Assembly (NCBI RefSeq): GCF_003259315.1
Contig: NZ_QLLT01000005.1
Coordinates: forward strand, 232,178-296,177
Reading direction: 5' to 3'
Source of the DNA: Kitasatospora sp. SolWspMP-SS2h
GTDB lineage: Bacteria; Actinomycetota; Actinomycetes; Streptomycetales; Streptomycetaceae
DNA: 64,000 nt
Of the stretch, positions 8,936-16,698 are shown piece by piece; the first letter of the stretch is position 1; the number at the start of each line of letters is the position of its first letter. Made by a program: the position numbers and the translations under genes. The notes beneath the pieces are model-generated. The model was given only the letters and a program-made list of their open reading frames with translations. It searched no databases and had not been told where the DNA came from.

Positions 8936-9802
8936 TCAGGAGACCGGGCCCCCGGCCGGGCCCCCGGTCGAGCTCCCGGTCGCCGTCCGGAGCAGGGCGG
9001 CCAGGGCGCGGGAGCGGCTGTCGGGGGGCCAGGCGAGGAGGGTGGTGACCTGCGGGGCGTCCGGGACGGGGCGGACGGCGACGTCGTCGCGGAGCTGGCT
9101 GCGGGCGGAGTCGGGCAGGACGGCGTAGGTCCGGCCGAGGGCGATCAGCTGGTAGAGCTGGGCGTGGTCGCGGATCGCCGGGCCGGGGCCGTCGCGGTGG
9201 GTGCCGTCGGAGCGCGGGTAGCGCGGGGCGGGCAGGTCCGTCAGCTCGGCCAGGTCGGCGAGGCGCAGTTCGCGGCGGGCGGTCAGCGGGTGCCCGGCGG
9301 GCAGCAGGGCGACCTGGCCCTCGGTGCGCAGCTCCTCGGTGTCCAGGCCGGCGGCGGAGTCGAACGGCAGGTGCAGCAGCGCCACGTCCGCCTCGCCGCG
9401 CCGCAGCAGCGGCCCCTGCTCGCCGTACTGGCACAGCCGGACGTCCACCGGCACCGCGTCGGGCTCGGCGGCGTAGGCGGCCAGCAGCTTGGCCAGCAGT
9501 TCGGTGGACGCGCCCGCCTTGGCCACCAGCACCAGGCCCGGCTGCCCGGCCCGGCGGGTGCGGGCCTCGGCCGCGGCGACCGCGTCCAGCACGGTGCGGC
9601 CCTCGCGCAGCAGCACCCGGCCCGCGTCGGTCAGCGCCACGCCGTGGCTGTCGCGGGTCAGCAGGACGGTGCCGAGCCTGCGCTCCAGCCGGGCGACGGC
9701 CCGTGACAGCGGGGGCTGGGCCATGCCGAGCCGCTGGGCCGCCCGCCCGAAGTGCAACTCCTCGGCGACGGCGACGAAGTACCGCAGTTCCCGGGTCTCC
9801 AT
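8936..9802 (-). CDS. LysR-family transcriptional regulator
   Basis: A 288-residue LysR regulator. The N-terminal winged helix-turn-helix is typical (METRELRYFVAVAEELHFGRAAQRLGMAQPPLSRAVARLE, residues 1-40), followed by a linker helix and a periplasmic-binding-protein-like effector domain (about 90-285). The start is ATG 9802, only 13 bp from an inverted repeat (9816-9838) that has the LysR T-N11-A form. The SDR gene is transcribed away from it starting at 9893, so the simplest reading is that this protein controls itself and the SDR gene. The effector is unknown. Confidence 0.95.
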   Translation of the reverse strand: METRELRYFVAVAEELHFGRAAQRLGMAQPPLSRAVARLERRLGTVLLTRDSHGVALTDAGRVLLREGRTVLDAVAAAEARTRRAGQPGLVLVAKAGASTELLAKLLAAYAAEPDAVPVDVRLCQYGEQGPLLRRGEADVALLHLPFDSAAGLDTEELRTEGQVALLPAGHPLTARRELRLADLAELTDLPAPRYPRSDGTHRDGPGPAIRDHAQLYQLIALGRTYAVLPDSARSQLRDDVAVRPVPDAPQVTTLLAWPPDSRSRALAALLRTATGSSTGGPAGGPVS

Positions 9803-9815
9803 CCGTCCAGCCTAC

Positions 9816-9838
9816 GGCGATACCCGCCGGGTATCGCC
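9816..9838. promoter_or_regulatory. LysR operator (T-N11-A inverted repeat)
   Basis: A perfect 10-bp inverted repeat, GGCGATACCC (9816-9825) and GGGTATCGCC (9829-9838), with a 3-bp spacer. It contains TACCCGCCGGGTA, an exact T-N11-A LysR box (T 9821, A 9833). It lies between the divergent starts of the LysR gene (9802) and the SDR gene (9893), as expected for an autoregulatory site. Confidence 0.8.
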
Positions 9839-9892
9839 GGGGTGCCGGATCGGTCCTGGCCACGGCCGGGGCGGCGGGCCGAGCATGGCGGT

Positions 9893-10672
9893 ATGAACGA
9901 GAAGAGCGAGCAGAGCGAGAAGAGCGAGCAGCACGGGCAGCACGGGCAGGGCGCGCCGACGGTGGCGCTGGTGACCGGCGCGAACAAGGGCATCGGGTAC
10001 GAGATCGCGGCGGGCCTCGGCGCGCTGGGCTGGCGGGTGGGCGTGGGCGCCCGGGACGGGGGGCGGCGGGAGGCGGCCGTCGAGGCGCTGCGGGCGGGCG
10101 GGGCGGACGCCTTCGGGGTGCCGCTGGACGTCACCGACGACGCCTCGGTGGCCGCGGCGGCGGAGCTGCTGGCGGAGCGCTTCGGGCGGCTCGACGTCCT
10201 GGTCAACAACGCGGCGGTGACCGGCGGTTCGCCGCAGGAGCCGACCGTGGTGGACCTGGCGGAGGTCCGGCTGGCGGTGGAGACCAACGTGCTCGGCGTG
10301 ATCCGGGTGACCAACGCGCTGCTGCCGCTGCTGCGCCGCTCGGCCTCGCCGCGGATCGTCAACATGTCCAGCGGGGTGGGGTCGCTGACCCTGCAGTCCC
10401 GGCCGGGGGCGGAGACCGGCCCGATCTCGGCGGCCTACTCCCCGTCGAAGACCTTCCTGAACGCGGTGACCGTGCAGTACGCGAAGGAGCTGCGCGACAC
10501 CGGCATCCTGATCAACCTGGCCTGCCCCGGCTACTGCGCCACCGACCTGAACGGCCACCGCGGCGTGCGCACCCCCGCGCAGGGCGCGGCGATCGCCGTC
10601 CGGCTGGCGGCGCTGCCGGACGGCGGCCCCAGCGGCGGGTTCTTCAACGAGGACGGTCCGCTCCCCTGGTGA
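9893..10672 (+). CDS. Short-chain dehydrogenase/reductase (SDR)
   Basis: A 259-residue NAD(P)-dependent oxidoreductase. After a short Ser/Glu/Lys/Gln-rich N-terminal tail it shows the cofactor motif TGANKGIGYE, NNAA, the catalytic Ser in NMSSGVGS and the YSPSK active-site motif (YxxxK), with PGYCATDLNG near the C-terminus. The start is ATG 9893. This type is often annotated as a carbonyl-reductase-like SDR. It is divergent from the LysR gene and shares its operator, so LysR control is likely. The substrate is unknown. A strong hairpin terminator follows at 10686-10727. Confidence 0.92.
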   Translation: MNEKSEQSEKSEQHGQHGQGAPTVALVTGANKGIGYEIAAGLGALGWRVGVGARDGGRREAAVEALRAGGADAFGVPLDVTDDASVAAAAELLAERFGRLDVLVNNAAVTGGSPQEPTVVDLAEVRLAVETNVLGVIRVTNALLPLLRRSASPRIVNMSSGVGSLTLQSRPGAETGPISAAYSPSKTFLNAVTVQYAKELRDTGILINLACPGYCATDLNGHRGVRTPAQGAAIAVRLAALPDGGPSGGFFNEDGPLPW

Positions 10673-10685
10673 CGGCGGCGCCGGG

Positions 10686-10727
10686 AAAAGGGGCGGGAGC
10701 GGACCACGGTCCGCTCCCGCCCCTTTT
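10686..10727 (+). terminator. Strong intrinsic terminator after the SDR gene
   Basis: A 20-nt left arm (10686-10705, beginning AAAAGGGGCGGGAGC) is perfectly complementary to 10708-10727, which ends in TTTT; the unpaired loop is about four bases. It works in both orientations and isolates the SDR gene from the ROK operon. Confidence 0.85.
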
Positions 10728-10766
10728 GCCGTGTGATTTTTCGTGTGACGAACCGGCGTCCGGGCG

Positions 10767-10799
10767 TTGACATCCACGGCTCGCGATTGGAAACTTTCC
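10767..10799 (+). promoter_or_regulatory. Probable promoter overlapped by the ROK operator
   Basis: TTGACA (10767-10772), a 17-bp spacer and a weak -10 candidate GAAACT (10790-10795) lie upstream of the ROK gene. The palindrome GGAAACTTTCC (10789-10799) overlaps the -10 position, and flanking bases give partial further symmetry. This is a typical place for an autorepressor, so the ROK protein probably controls the operon from here. Confidence 0.55.
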
Positions 10800-10841
10800 T
10801 AACAGTTGGCCGCAACCGCGTACGCAGAGGAGGATCGGGCC

Positions 10842-12032
10842 GTGACCACCCGAAAGACACCCCGTTCCCCGCTGGCCGGTACGCCGAGCCTGCTGCGGGC
10901 CATCAACGATCGTGCCGCGCTGGAGCTGCTGCTCGCCAACGGCCCGCTGTCCCGCACCCAGATCGGGACCTTGACCGGGCTCTCGAAGCCCACCGCCTCG
11001 CAACTGCTGGCCCGACTGGAGGCGGTGGGGCTGGTGGTGCCGGTGGGCACGACCGCCGGCGGGCCGGGGCCGAACGCCCAGCTGTACCAGGTGAATCCGG
11101 CCGCGGGCTACGTCGCGGGCGTGGACGTGACCAGCACGACGGTGCGGGTCGCGGTCGCGGACGTCACCGGGACGACGCTGGCCGAGCACCGGGTCCCGAC
11201 CAAGGGCTGGCCCGCGGCGGAGACGGTGCCGCGGGTCGCCGAGGCGGTCGCCGAGACGGTGCGCCGGGCGCAGCTCGCGCCGGGGAGCCTGCGCGAGGTG
11301 GTGGTCGGGATCGGCGGCGCGCCGGACCCGGTGACCGGGAAGCTGCGGTACGCCTCGCACCTGCCGGGCTGGCACTCGCCGCGGCTGGTGGAGGAGCTGG
11401 AGCAGGCCCTGGGCGCGCCGGTGTCGATCGAGAACGACGTGAACCTGGCCGCGGTCGCGGAGCAGGCCGGCGGGGCGGCGGCGGGGTGCGAGGACTTCGT
11501 GCTGCTGTGGGCCGAGGAGGGCATCGGCGCGGCGATCGTGATCGCGGGCCGGCTGCACCGGGGTTTCACCGGGGGCGCGGGCGAGGTCGGCTACATGCCG
11601 GTGCCGGACGCCCCGGTGTCGTTGGGTTCCCGCCGGAAGGTGACCGGCGGGTTCCAGGACCTGGCCGGTGAGCCCGCGGTGCTGGCGCTGGCCCGCCGGC
11701 ACGGGCTGCGCGGCGCCGACGCGGCGCAGGCGGTGGCCGGGGCCCTGGGCAGTGCCGAGGGCGAGGCCTTCCTGGCCGAGCTGGCCGAACGGCTGGCGGT
11801 CGGACTGGCGGTGATCGCCTCGGTGGTGGACCCGGAGCTGGTGGTGCTCTCCGGGGGGACGCCGACCGCGGGCGGTGAACGCCTGCGGGAGCTGGTCCAG
11901 GAGGCCCTGGGCCGGATGTCCATCCCGCGGCCGGAGGTGCGGCTGTCGGCCGTGCCGGGGCCGCCCGTCCTGACCGGCGCGCTGCAGCGCGCGCTGGCGA
12001 GCACCCGGGACGTCCTGTTCAGCACCCACTGA
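10842..12032 (+). CDS. ROK-family transcriptional repressor of the sugar operon
   Basis: A 396-residue ROK repressor. The N-terminal winged helix-turn-helix (about 15-75: LSRTQIGTLTGLSKPTASQLLARLEAVGLV) is joined to a sugar-kinase-like fold with VAGVDVTSTTVRVAVADV, GIGGAPDP and IENDVNLAAVAEQ. The region where ROK kinases carry the zinc-binding Cys-rich motif shows no such Cys cluster. The start is GTG 10842 with AGAGGAGG eight bases upstream, rather than an in-frame codon at 10806. It is followed after 95 bp by the binding-protein gene of the sugar ABC system and is very likely its local repressor, relieved by a sugar or sugar phosphate. Confidence 0.93.
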   Translation: MTTRKTPRSPLAGTPSLLRAINDRAALELLLANGPLSRTQIGTLTGLSKPTASQLLARLEAVGLVVPVGTTAGGPGPNAQLYQVNPAAGYVAGVDVTSTTVRVAVADVTGTTLAEHRVPTKGWPAAETVPRVAEAVAETVRRAQLAPGSLREVVVGIGGAPDPVTGKLRYASHLPGWHSPRLVEELEQALGAPVSIENDVNLAAVAEQAGGAAAGCEDFVLLWAEEGIGAAIVIAGRLHRGFTGGAGEVGYMPVPDAPVSLGSRRKVTGGFQDLAGEPAVLALARRHGLRGADAAQAVAGALGSAEGEAFLAELAERLAVGLAVIASVVDPELVVLSGGTPTAGGERLRELVQEALGRMSIPRPEVRLSAVPGPPVLTGALQRALASTRDVLFSTH

Positions 12033-12127
12033 CACCTTGACCGACGTTCGCACGCGCCCCACCGCCCCCCGAGGGCCGCGGGGCCATGCCGCCCTGCCCC
12101 CGTCCCCTTCCCAGGAGTGCAACTTCC

Positions 12128-13486
12128 GTGGACACCACCCGCAGATCCCCGCTCGCCCGCCGCCCGCTGGCCGCGCTCACCGCCGCCGTCTGCACCACCC
12201 TGCTGGCCGCCGCCTGCACCGGCACCGACTCCGGTGGCGGGCAGGACGGTTCGGCCTCCGGCCAGGACGTGACGATCACCTTCTGGCACGGCTGGAGCCA
12301 GGACAACGAGGTGAAGGCGATCAACGACAACGTCGCCGCCTTCGAGAAGCTGCACCCGAACATCCACGTCAAGGTGGTCGGCAACATCGCCGACGACAAG
12401 GTCGAGCAGGCGCTGCGCGCGGGCGGCCCGGACGCCCCGGACGTGGTGTCCTCGTTCTCCACCGACAACGTGGGCAAGTTCTGCGCCTCGCACGTGTGGG
12501 CCGACCTCGGGCCGATGCTGAAGAAGGACGGCGTCGACCCGGCGAAGACCTTCCCGGGCGCGATGCTCCAGTACAGCCGGTACCAGGGCGACCAGTGCGC
12601 GCTGCCGCTGCTCGGCGACGCGTACGGCCTGTACTACAACAAGACCGCGTTCGCGGCGGCCGGGATCACCGCGCCGCCGAAGACCTTCGGCGAGTTCGCC
12701 GAGGACGCCGCCAAGCTGACGGTCGCCGACGGCGACTCGTACAAGCAGCTGGGCTTCATGCCGAACTACCACGGCTACGAGACCGCGATCGCGCACTACC
12801 TCGGCCAGTACGGCAGCACGTACTTCGGCCCGGACGGCACGTCGAACGTGGCCACCGACCCGACCGTGACCGCCGCGCTGACCTGGCAGAAGCAGCTGGT
12901 CGACCGGCTCGGCGGGTTCGAGAAGCTGGAGAAGTACCGGACCACCTTCGGCGACGAGTTCAGCGCCAAGAACCCGTTCACCACCGGGCAGGTGGCGATG
13001 AGCCTGGACGGCGAGTGGCGGACCGCCTCGCTGGCCGAGGACCAGCCGGCCTTCGAGTGGGCGACCGCGCCGTTCCCGGTGCCGGACGACCAGGCGGCGA
13101 CGTACGGGCGCGGCTACCAGACCGGCACCATCGTCGGCATCGCCAACGGCTCGAAGAAGCAGACCGCGGCCTGGACCTTCGTCAAGTACCTGACCACGGA
13201 CACCGACGCGGTGGTCTCCTTCGCCAACGCGATCCACAACGTGCCCAGCACCCTGGCCGCGCTGGACTCGCCGAAGCTGGACGCGGACGCGAACTTCCGC
13301 ACCTTCATCGACATCGCGAAGAACCCGAACTCCTCCACCACGCCCGCGAGCATCAACGGCGGCGCCTACCAGGTGTCGCTGCAGAACCTCAGCTACGAGG
13401 TGGAGTCCGGTCGGCAGAACGACCTCGGGGCGGGCCTGACGGCCACCGCCAAGGAGATCGACGCCGCCGTCAGCCAGGCGAAGTGA
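12128..13486 (+). CDS. Sugar ABC transporter substrate-binding lipoprotein
   Basis: A 452-residue family-1 extracellular solute-binding protein. It has an Arg-rich N-region, a hydrophobic core and the lipobox LAAAC (about 27-31), followed by a Gly/Ser linker. The mature part begins TITFWHGWSQDNEVKAIND, the standard opening of sugar-binding members, and carries further family features (YGLYYNKTAF, PKTFGEF, MSLDGEW). The start is GTG 12128 with AGGAG upstream. It delivers an oligosaccharide to the two permeases directly downstream. No ATPase is encoded nearby; in Streptomyces such systems usually share MsiK. The ligand is probably a beta-glucoside, given the GH4 enzyme, but this is inference. 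Confidence 0.93.
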   Translation: MDTTRRSPLARRPLAALTAAVCTTLLAAACTGTDSGGGQDGSASGQDVTITFWHGWSQDNEVKAINDNVAAFEKLHPNIHVKVVGNIADDKVEQALRAGGPDAPDVVSSFSTDNVGKFCASHVWADLGPMLKKDGVDPAKTFPGAMLQYSRYQGDQCALPLLGDAYGLYYNKTAFAAAGITAPPKTFGEFAEDAAKLTVADGDSYKQLGFMPNYHGYETAIAHYLGQYGSTYFGPDGTSNVATDPTVTAALTWQKQLVDRLGGFEKLEKYRTTFGDEFSAKNPFTTGQVAMSLDGEWRTASLAEDQPAFEWATAPFPVPDDQAATYGRGYQTGTIVGIANGSKKQTAAWTFVKYLTTDTDAVVSFANAIHNVPSTLAALDSPKLDADANFRTFIDIAKNPNSSTTPASINGGAYQVSLQNLSYEVESGRQNDLGAGLTATAKEIDAAVSQAK

Positions 13487-13487
13487 C

Positions 13488-14444
13488 ATGGCGCTCGTGA
13501 CCTCCACCGTCCCGCCGGCGCTGCGCCGCAAGCGCCGGCGGGAGCGGGCCAGGACCCTGGCCTTCCTCTCCCCGTGGCTGGTCGGGTTCGGGTTCTTCTT
13601 CCTGTACCCGCTGGTCTCGACGGTCTACTTCTCGTTCATGCACTACGACGGGTTCAGCGCGCCGACCTTCGCGGGCCTGCGGAACTGGGACTACGTCTTC
13701 ACCGACTACCCCTCCTTCTGGAAGGGCCTGGGCAACACGCTCTGGCTGGTCGTGGTGATGGTCAGCCTGCGGGTGGTGTTCGGCCTCGGCATCGGCATGC
13801 TGATCACCAGGGTGAAGTCCGGCGCCGGGTTCTTCCGCACCGCCTTCTACCTGCCCTACCTGGCGCCGCCGGTGGCCGCCACGATGGCCTTCGCGTTCCT
13901 GCTGAACCCGGGCACCGGACCGGTCAACCACCTGCTGGGCGAGCTGGGCCTGCCGCAGCCGGGCTGGTTCACCGACCCGTCCTGGTCGAAGCCCGCCCTG
14001 ACCATGCTGGCGCTCTGGGGCATCGGCGACCTGATGGTGATCTTCATGGCGGCCCTGCTGGACGTGCCGGCCGAGCAGTACGAGGCCGCCGAGCTCGACG
14101 GCGCCGGGAGCTTCCAGCGCTTCCGGTACGTCACCCTGCCGAACATCTCGCCGATCGTGGTGTTCGCCGTGGTCACCGGCGTGATCCAGACCATGCAGTA
14201 CTACACCCAGGCGATCGTCGCCGGGAAGGTCGCCTCCGGCGTGATCGGCGGCTCCGGGCAGCAGTTCGAGCCGGGCTACCCGCACGGCTCCACCTGGACG
14301 CTGCCGCAGATGGTCTACAACCTCGGCTTCCAGCGCTTCGACACCGGCTCGGCCTGCGTCGTCGCCGTCATCCTGTTCGCCCTCTCGATGGCGTTCACCT
14401 CGATCCTGCTGCGGCGCAAGTCCGGCTTCATGAATGAGGACTGA
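13488..14444 (+). CDS. Sugar ABC transporter permease (MalF type)
   Basis: A 318-residue inner-membrane permease with six predicted helices. It starts with a basic tail (RRKRRRER) and a first helix FLSPWLVGFGFFFLYPLVSTVYFS. The EAA loop that docks the ATPase is EQYEAAELDGAGSFQRFRYV (about 196-215). ATG 13488 is one base after the stop of the binding-protein gene, so the two are translationally coupled. It pairs with the permease at 14451. Confidence 0.95.
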   Translation: MALVTSTVPPALRRKRRRERARTLAFLSPWLVGFGFFFLYPLVSTVYFSFMHYDGFSAPTFAGLRNWDYVFTDYPSFWKGLGNTLWLVVVMVSLRVVFGLGIGMLITRVKSGAGFFRTAFYLPYLAPPVAATMAFAFLLNPGTGPVNHLLGELGLPQPGWFTDPSWSKPALTMLALWGIGDLMVIFMAALLDVPAEQYEAAELDGAGSFQRFRYVTLPNISPIVVFAVVTGVIQTMQYYTQAIVAGKVASGVIGGSGQQFEPGYPHGSTWTLPQMVYNLGFQRFDTGSACVVAVILFALSMAFTSILLRRKSGFMNED

Positions 14445-14450
14445 GACCCC

Positions 14451-15344
14451 GTGACCCTCGTCTCCGCTCTCCCCCGCAAGCGCACCGCCCCCGCCTCGGC
14501 GGCCGCCCGCGCCGCCCGCCGCCGCGCCGCCCTGCACTGGGTCGCCGTGCACTCCACCGCGGTCGCCGCCGCGCTGTTCTTCCTGCTGCCGTTCGTGTTC
14601 GTCTTCCTGACCTCGGTGATGACCGACCGCCAGGCACTCACCTCCGACCTGTGGCCGCACCAGTGGCAGTGGTCGAACTTCGCCACCGTGTGGAACACCC
14701 CCGGCTTCCTCACCTGGTGGCGCAACACCCTGCTGTACGCGGGCCTCGGCACCCTGCTGACCGTGGTCTCCAGCCTCCCGGTGGCGTACGCGCTGGCCCG
14801 GTTCCGCTTCCGCGGCCGCAACCTCGCCCTGATGGCGGTGGTGGCGATGATGATGCTGCCGCCGCAGGTCACGGTGATCCCGATGTACCTGTTCTGGGCC
14901 AAGCAGCTGCACCTGACCGGCTCGCTGTGGCCGCTGATCATCCCGATGGCCTTCGGCGACGCCTTCACCATCTTCCTGCTGCGCCAGTTCCTGCTGACCA
15001 TCCCCAAGGAGTACGTGGAGGCCGCCCGGATCGACGGCTGCGGCGAACTGCGCACCCTGCTGCGGGTGGTGCTGCCGATGGCGAAGCCCGCGATCGCCGC
15101 CGTCGCGCTGTTCCAGTTCTTCTGCTGCTGGAACGACTACTTCGGCCCGCAGATCTACGCCTCCGAGAACCCGGGCGCCTGGACGCTCAGTTACGGCCTG
15201 GAGTCCTTCAAGGGCGCCCACCACACCAACTGGAACCTCACCATGGCGGCCACCCTGCTGGTGCTGGCGCCGGTGATCGTACTGTTCTTCTTCGCACAGC
15301 GCGCCTTCGTCGAAGGCGTCACACTGACAGGGGTCAAGGGCTGA
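14451..15344 (+). CDS. Sugar ABC transporter permease (MalG type)
   Basis: A 297-residue six-helix permease, partner of the upstream gene. The EAA motif reads EYVEAARIDGCGELRTLLRV (about 186-205), and MMLPPQVTVIPMYLFW is typical of the MalG side. It starts at GTG 14451, six bases after the previous stop, and its stop overlaps the GH4 start by one base (TGATG), so expression is coupled along the operon. Confidence 0.95.
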   Translation: MTLVSALPRKRTAPASAAARAARRRAALHWVAVHSTAVAAALFFLLPFVFVFLTSVMTDRQALTSDLWPHQWQWSNFATVWNTPGFLTWWRNTLLYAGLGTLLTVVSSLPVAYALARFRFRGRNLALMAVVAMMMLPPQVTVIPMYLFWAKQLHLTGSLWPLIIPMAFGDAFTIFLLRQFLLTIPKEYVEAARIDGCGELRTLLRVVLPMAKPAIAAVALFQFFCCWNDYFGPQIYASENPGAWTLSYGLESFKGAHHTNWNLTMAATLLVLAPVIVLFFFAQRAFVEGVTLTGVKG

Positions 15345-16633
15345 TGTCCGCACTGAAGTTGGCAATCGTCGGCGGCGGTTCCACCTACACACCGGAGCTG
15401 ATCGACGGGTTCGCGCGGCTGCGCGACACCCTGCCGATCCGCGAGCTGGTGCTGATCGACCCGGCGGCCGACCGGCTGGAGCTGATCGCCGGCCTGGCCC
15501 GCCGGATCTTCGCCAAGCAGGGCCACGGCGCCACCGTCACCACCGCCACCGACGTCACCGCGGGCGTCCGGGACGCCGACGCGGTGCTGCTCCAGCTGCG
15601 GGTCGGCGGGCAGGCGGCCCGCGACAGGGACGAGACCTGGCCGCTGGAGTGCGGCTGCGTCGGCCAGGAGACCACCGGCGCGGGCGGCCTCGCCAAGGCG
15701 CTGCGCACCGTCCCGGTGGTGCTGGACATCGCCGAGCAGGTCCGCCGCACCAACCCGGACGCCTGGATCGTCGACTTCACCAACCCGGTCGGCATCGTCA
15801 CCCGCGCCCTGCAGACCGCCGGGCACAAGGCCGTCGGCCTGTGCAACGTGGCGATCGGCTTCCAGCGCAAGTTCGCCGCCCACCTGGGCGTCGACCCGGA
15901 GCTGGTCCGCCTGGACCACGTCGGCCTGAACCACCTGACCTGGGAGCGCGGCGTCACCCTGCTCGACGCCCCCGGCGCCGCCACCGGCCGCGAGGTGCTG
16001 CCGCAGCTGCTCGCCGAGCACGGCCCGGAGATCGCCGCCGACCTGCACCTGCCGCTGCCGGTGGTCCGCCGGCTCGGCGTCGTCCCCTCCTACTACCTGC
16101 GGTACTTCTACCAGCACGACGTGGTGGTCGAGGAGCTGAAGGCCAAGGGATCCCGGGCCGCCGAGGTCGCCGCGATCGAGAAGCAGCTGCTGGAGCTGTA
16201 CGCCGACCCGGCCCTGGACACCAAGCCCGAGCTGCTCGGCCAGCGCGGCGGCGCGTTCTACTCCGAGGCCGCGGTGCAGCTGATCGCCTCGCTGCTGGGC
16301 ACCGACGGCCGCACCACCGTCCAGGTGGTCAACACCCGCAACGACGGCGTGCTGCCGTTCCTGCCCGACGACGCGGTGATCGAGGTCCCGGCCGAGGTCG
16401 ACGCCGCCGGGGTCCGCCCGCTGCCCCAGCGCCCGGTCGAACCGCTCTACGCGGGCCTGATCGCCAACGTCACCGCGTACGAGCACCTGGCGCTGGACGC
16501 CGCGCTGCACGGCGGCCGGGACCGGGTCTTCGACGCGCTGCTCGCCCACCCGCTGGTCGGGCAGATCGAACTCGCCGACCAGCTCACCGACCGGCTGCTG
16601 GCCCACAACCGCGACCACCTGAGCTGGGCGTGA
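15344..16633 (+). CDS. GH4 glycosidase (6-phospho-beta-glucosidase-like)
   Basis: A 429-residue NAD- and metal-dependent glycosidase of family GH4. It shows the Rossmann motif IVGGGSTYTPELIDG, LRVGGQAARDRDE, FTNPVGIVT, the metal-binding Cys in GLCNVAIGF (C167) and the metal-binding His in GLNHLTW (H197). GH4 enzymes cleave by oxidation at C3, elimination and reduction. The sequence looks closest to 6-phospho-beta-glucosidases, yet the operon has an ABC importer, which delivers unphosphorylated sugar, and a downstream kinase. Either the kinase acts first or this enzyme accepts an unphosphorylated glycoside. ATG 15344 overlaps the preceding stop. Confidence 0.9.
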   Translation: MSALKLAIVGGGSTYTPELIDGFARLRDTLPIRELVLIDPAADRLELIAGLARRIFAKQGHGATVTTATDVTAGVRDADAVLLQLRVGGQAARDRDETWPLECGCVGQETTGAGGLAKALRTVPVVLDIAEQVRRTNPDAWIVDFTNPVGIVTRALQTAGHKAVGLCNVAIGFQRKFAAHLGVDPELVRLDHVGLNHLTWERGVTLLDAPGAATGREVLPQLLAEHGPEIAADLHLPLPVVRRLGVVPSYYLRYFYQHDVVVEELKAKGSRAAEVAAIEKQLLELYADPALDTKPELLGQRGGAFYSEAAVQLIASLLGTDGRTTVQVVNTRNDGVLPFLPDDAVIEVPAEVDAAGVRPLPQRPVEPLYAGLIANVTAYEHLALDAALHGGRDRVFDALLAHPLVGQIELADQLTDRLLAHNRDHLSWA

Positions 16634-16641
16634 CCGGCACC

Positions 16642-16698
16642 ATGGCGGAGCACCACCGCACCACCACCGAGCACCACCACGGGGGGACCGCCCGATGA
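16642..16698 (+). CDS. Possible His/Thr-rich 18-residue mini-ORF coupled to the kinase
   Basis: Between the GH4 stop (16633) and the kinase start lies ATG 16642, encoding MAEHHRTTTEHHHGGTAR. Its stop overlaps the kinase ATG (ATGA at 16695-16698), the usual form of translational coupling. Five of 18 residues are His. It has only a weak ribosome-binding site. It may be a short coupling or attenuating leader peptide, or chance. Confidence 0.3.
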   Translation: MAEHHRTTTEHHHGGTAR

